From Hyphomicrobium nitrativorans NL23 (lineage in GTDB: Bacteria > Pseudomonadota > Alphaproteobacteria > Rhizobiales > Hyphomicrobiaceae), in contig NC_022997.1 in NCBI RefSeq assembly GCF_000503895.1, forward strand, positions 1,818,501 to 1,882,500: 64,000 nucleotides of DNA, in the 5' to 3' direction. Positions within the stretch are counted from its first letter, which is position 1; the number at the start of each line of letters is the position of its first letter. This document shows, piece after piece, positions 62,947 through 64,000 of this stretch. Position numbers and translations under genes: made by a program. The notes below the pieces were generated by a model. That model was given only the letters and a program-made list of their open reading frames with translations, was not told the origin of the DNA and searched no databases.

Positions 62947-63809
62947 TGGAGAGCTTCACCGGCTTTTTTACCGAACCCCTTGCGTTCGCTTTCATGCAAC
63001 GCGCGCTCGTCGTTGCCGTGTTGATCGGTGCCGTCTCCTCGGTGCTGTCCTGCTATCTCATTCTCAAGGGGTGGTCGCTCATGGGCGATGCGATCTCCCA
63101 CGCGGTGCTCCCCGGGATCGTGCTCGCGTTCGTGCTCGGCCTTCCGCTTGCAATCGGCGCGTTTGCAGGCGGCCTCTTTTGCGCGGTCCTGACCGGATAT
63201 TTGAAGGAGAACAGCCGCGTCAAGGAAGACACCGTTATGGGCGTGGTGTTCTCGGGCATGTTCGGGCTGGGTCTGGTGATGTTCGTCAAGGTCGATACCG
63301 ACCAGCATTTGAGCCACATCCTGTTCGGAAACATCCTGGGCGTCAGCGGCCGCGACGTTGTCGAGATTGCGATCGTGGCCGGGGGCACGCTGCTCATCGT
63401 GCTCGGCAGGTGGCGCGATCTCCTGCTTTACTGCTTCGATCCCCAGCACGCGCGCGCCATCGGTTTGTCCGTGCGGACGATCCACTACGGACTTCTCATC
63501 CTGCTTTCGCTCACGATCGTGGCTTCGATCAAGGCGGTCGGGATCATTCTTGTCGTGGCGATGCTCGTCACGCCGGGTGCGACGGCCTATCTGCTGACGG
63601 ATCGCTTTCCCCATATGCTCGCGATCTCTGCTGCTGTTGCCATTGGCGCAAGCGTGTTCGGCACGCTTTTGAGCTTCAAGATCGATGTCGCGACGGGGCC
63701 TGCGATCGTCTTGATCCAAGCGGCCGTTTTCTTCGCGGCATTTCTGTTCGCCCCGAAAAGCGGTTTGATCACCCGCAAGCTCGCGTTGCGGCGAGACGGC
63801 GTGGGTTAA
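62946..63809 (+). CDS. sitD: Manganese/iron ABC transporter permease SitD
   Basis: The 287-residue ABC-3 permease, paralogous to SitC, carries [22 protein letters not shown] and [17 protein letters not shown]. The start overlaps the sitC stop by one base (TGATG). Together SitC and SitD form the heterodimeric channel used by SitA and SitB. About 120 bases follow before the next gene; no clear terminator was seen there. Confidence 0.93.
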   Translation: MESFTGFFTEPLAFAFMQRALVVAVLIGAVSSVLSCYLILKGWSLMGDAISHAVLPGIVLAFVLGLPLAIGAFAGGLFCAVLTGYLKENSRVKEDTVMGVVFSGMFGLGLVMFVKVDTDQHLSHILFGNILGVSGRDVVEIAIVAGGTLLIVLGRWRDLLLYCFDPQHARAIGLSVRTIHYGLLILLSLTIVASIKAVGIILVVAMLVTPGATAYLLTDRFPHMLAISAAVAIGASVFGTLLSFKIDVATGPAIVLIQAAVFFAAFLFAPKSGLITRKLALRRDGVG

Positions 63810-63932
63810 GCTCCGTCTCGATCCGATGCATGCGTATCATCGAAATTGGACACCGTGCAGTGAATGTGCGACTTGAGATCATGCGGCCGCATGGCTGCAT
63901 GGACTTAAGTCGTCATTGAAGGGGGTGTGCTC

Positions 63933-64000
63933 ATGTCCAATCGCGCGATCGAGGATCTGGAGGGTATCGGGAAGGTCATCGGCGGCAAGCTGCGTGCTGC
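63933..64000 (+). CDS. Start of a helix-hairpin-helix protein (DUF4332-like), cut by window end
   Basis: The visible 22 residues, MSNRAIEDLEGIGKVIGGKL, contain a helix-hairpin-helix turn (EGIGKVIG) typical of DUF4332-type proteins. aagggggt lies upstream of the ATG at good spacing. The rest lies beyond the window, so the family is tentative. Confidence 0.6.
   Translation, partial: MSNRAIEDLEGIGKVIGGKLRA

Overview
The window looks like chromosome from a GC-rich alphaproteobacterium of the order Hyphomicrobiales, perhaps a Hyphomicrobiaceae-like lineage (Hyphomicrobium or Rhodomicrobium type). This rests on base composition, class I PHA synthase, CbiZ, Fpr-type ferredoxin reductase, ECF42-type sigma factor with a YCII partner, SitABCD, and intergenic hairpin repeats of the kind seen in this order. 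The genus call is inference. There is no prophage, CRISPR array, rRNA operon or full insertion sequence. Two tRNA genes are present: Glu (TTC) and Thr (GGT).

Layout. 1-9.5 kb: end of a TetR regulator, YdjM-like membrane protein, CDF metal exporter, a FecR protein convergent with a CHASE2/adenylate cyclase, an unknown membrane protein, rimO and an isoprenylcysteine-methyltransferase-like protein. 9.7-15.6 kb: a large autotransporter, two small genes coupled to each other, and phaC. 15.8-22.1 kb: core metabolism (aminotransferase, hom, frameshifted glpX, recJ, tRNA-Glu) broken by a 294-bp MITE-like element. 22.2-26.9 kb: an accessory-looking stretch with two small unknown ORFs, a GH46 chitosanase, a 560-bp gene-free region, and a DUF2946 gene followed by an OprC/NosA-type copper receptor. 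27-34 kb: phnA-like gene, DEAD-box helicase, MscK-like channel, GST. 34.1-39.9 kb: cobinamide salvage and nucleotide-loop assembly genes (cbiZ, cobU, cbiB, cobD, cobS, cobC, cobT). 40-49 kb: MobA-like protein, Fpr, Crp/Fnr regulator, Pit phosphate transporter, PAS-GGDEF-EAL protein, UspA, DUF454 protein and tRNA-Thr. 49-53.4 kb: Cys-rich exported protein, YCII/ECF42 pair (sigma gene frameshifted), SRPBCC protein, BNR-repeat protein and a MoaD/ThiS-like protein. 53.4-58.4 kb: a Gld-type ABC operon. 60-63.8 kb: a Fur-box-controlled sitABCD operon, then the start of a helix-hairpin-helix protein.

Shared threads. Several modules deal with metals and cofactors (CDF exporter, copper receptor, Mn/Fe importer, B12 salvage, MobA-like protein). 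Two near-identical FNR/FixK-type palindromes precede fpr and uspA, and a Crp/Fnr regulator lies beside the first. A composite double-hairpin repeat occurs four times at gene ends and supplies stop codons to flanking genes. Both frameshifted genes (glpX and the ECF sigma gene) lack one G in a G run, which points to consensus error at least as much as to true pseudogenes.
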